The notes under the pieces are model-generated. The model saw nothing but the letters and a program-made list of their open reading frames with translations. It was not told where the DNA came from and did not search any database. DNA of 64,000 nucleotides from Blastococcus saxobsidens (lineage in GTDB: Bacteria; Actinomycetota; Actinomycetes; Mycobacteriales; Geodermatophilaceae), in contig NZ_JAAGWG010000002.1 of assembly GCF_010682065.1 (NCBI RefSeq), positions 1 to 64,000 on the forward strand, written 5' to 3'. A program made the translations under genes and the position numbers. This document shows, in pieces, positions 63,729 to 64,000 of the stretch (positions are counted from its first letter, which is position 1; each line of letters begins with the position of its first letter).

Positions 63729-64000
63729 GCCGGCACCTCCTCGTGCGAGTAGGCCCGCACGAGCGCGGCGTAGCCGGGCACCTCGGCGAGCAGCTCGTCG
63801 TGGCTGCCGCGGGCGACGACCCGGCCGTCGGCCAGCCACACCACCTCGTCGGCCAGGGCGATGGTCGCCTGCCGGTAGGCGACCACCACGACCGTCGTCG
63901 GCGTCTCGCTGCCGCGCAGCGCGTCGAGGATCCTCGCCTCCACGGAGGGGTCGACGGCGCTGGTCGCGTCGTCCAGGACGAGCAGGCGGGGCCGCCGGAC
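63725..64000 (-). CDS. ABC exporter half-transporter, degenerate-site partner (3' end only)
   Basis: The last 91 codons of a second exporter subunit are present; the rest lies outside the window. It shows Walker B with LLVLDDATSAVD, where Asp replaces the catalytic Glu, and VVVVAYRQATIALAD, where the switch His is replaced by Tyr. These are hallmarks of the non-catalytic site in heterodimeric exporters such as TM287/288. The C-terminal GRVVARGSHDELL segment is normal. Confidence 0.88.
   Translation of the reverse strand, partial: VRRPRLLVLDDATSAVDPSVEARILDALRGSETPTTVVVVAYRQATIALADEVVWLADGRVVARGSHDELLAEVPGYAALVRAYSHEEVPA

Overview
The window is high-GC DNA (GC-rich third codon positions throughout) with almost wall-to-wall genes, many joined by 1-4 base stop/start overlaps. 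It holds PimA/PatA/PgsA-type phosphatidylinositol-mannoside genes, an SsgA/SsgB-family protein, a REC-ANTAR regulator, a DUF222-HNH protein, a TCGAAC-type SOS box and TAnnnT -10 boxes lying 6-8 nt before start codons. This points to a chromosomal segment of a filamentous or spore-forming actinomycete. A Geodermatophilaceae-like genus is my best guess, by inference only. No prophage, insertion sequence, CRISPR array, rRNA or replication origin was seen.

Layout. 0.2-9.2 kb, minus strand: rel, apt, secF, secD, yajC, ruvB, ruvA, ruvC (stringent response, purine salvage, Sec export, Holliday junction processing), with a LexA box before ruvC. 9.3-18.8 kb, minus: an L,D-transpeptidase-like protein, yebC, pdxT, pdxS (vitamin B6), a LemA-like protein, pimA, patA, pgsA, a HIT phosphorylase and thrS. 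18.8-24.4 kb: CapA-like lipoprotein, MOSC, HNH, a DHFR-like reductase, tRNA-Val, and an ECF sigma/anti-sigma/membrane protein operon divergent from ssgB. 24.4-24.8 kb: tRNA-Gly, tRNA-Cys, tRNA-Val. 24.8-32.0 kb: coaE, a small unknown gene, rpsA, a methyltransferase, an AAC(2')-like acetyltransferase and polA. 32.0-39.2 kb: thioesterase, livHMGF, a convergent substrate-binding lipoprotein and a pdtaR-like regulator. 39.2-43.7 kb: an unusual tRNA-Leu, a hairpin-repeat patch, a 5'-truncated methyltransferase remnant, a PLP decarboxylase, tesB and pyk. 43.7-59.0 kb, minus: gltD, gltB, lgt, trpA, trpB, (DUF222-HNH and a phosphoribosyltransferase inserted), trpC, a Trp-associated membrane protein, trpE, hisI. 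59.1-64.0 kb: membrane proteins, a KstD-like flavoprotein and a two-gene ABC exporter cut by the window end.

From memory of the Mycobacterium tuberculosis map, rel-to-thrS and hisI-to-coaE are two conserved actinobacterial blocks that here lie side by side. The accessory genes sit at their joints.

The most unusual observation is that the Liv-type substrate-binding lipoprotein (37009-38343) appears circularly permuted: the segment that normally forms the C-terminal part follows the lipobox, and the normal N-terminal part ends the protein. Other points are dispersed UNCG-loop hairpin repeats with compensatory base changes, a LivH permease carrying an exported beta-rich domain at its N-terminus, a type-I tRNA with a Leu CAA anticodon, an intrinsic AAC(2')-type acetyltransferase, a likely CTG start, and a 14-codon upstream ORF coupled to trpC.
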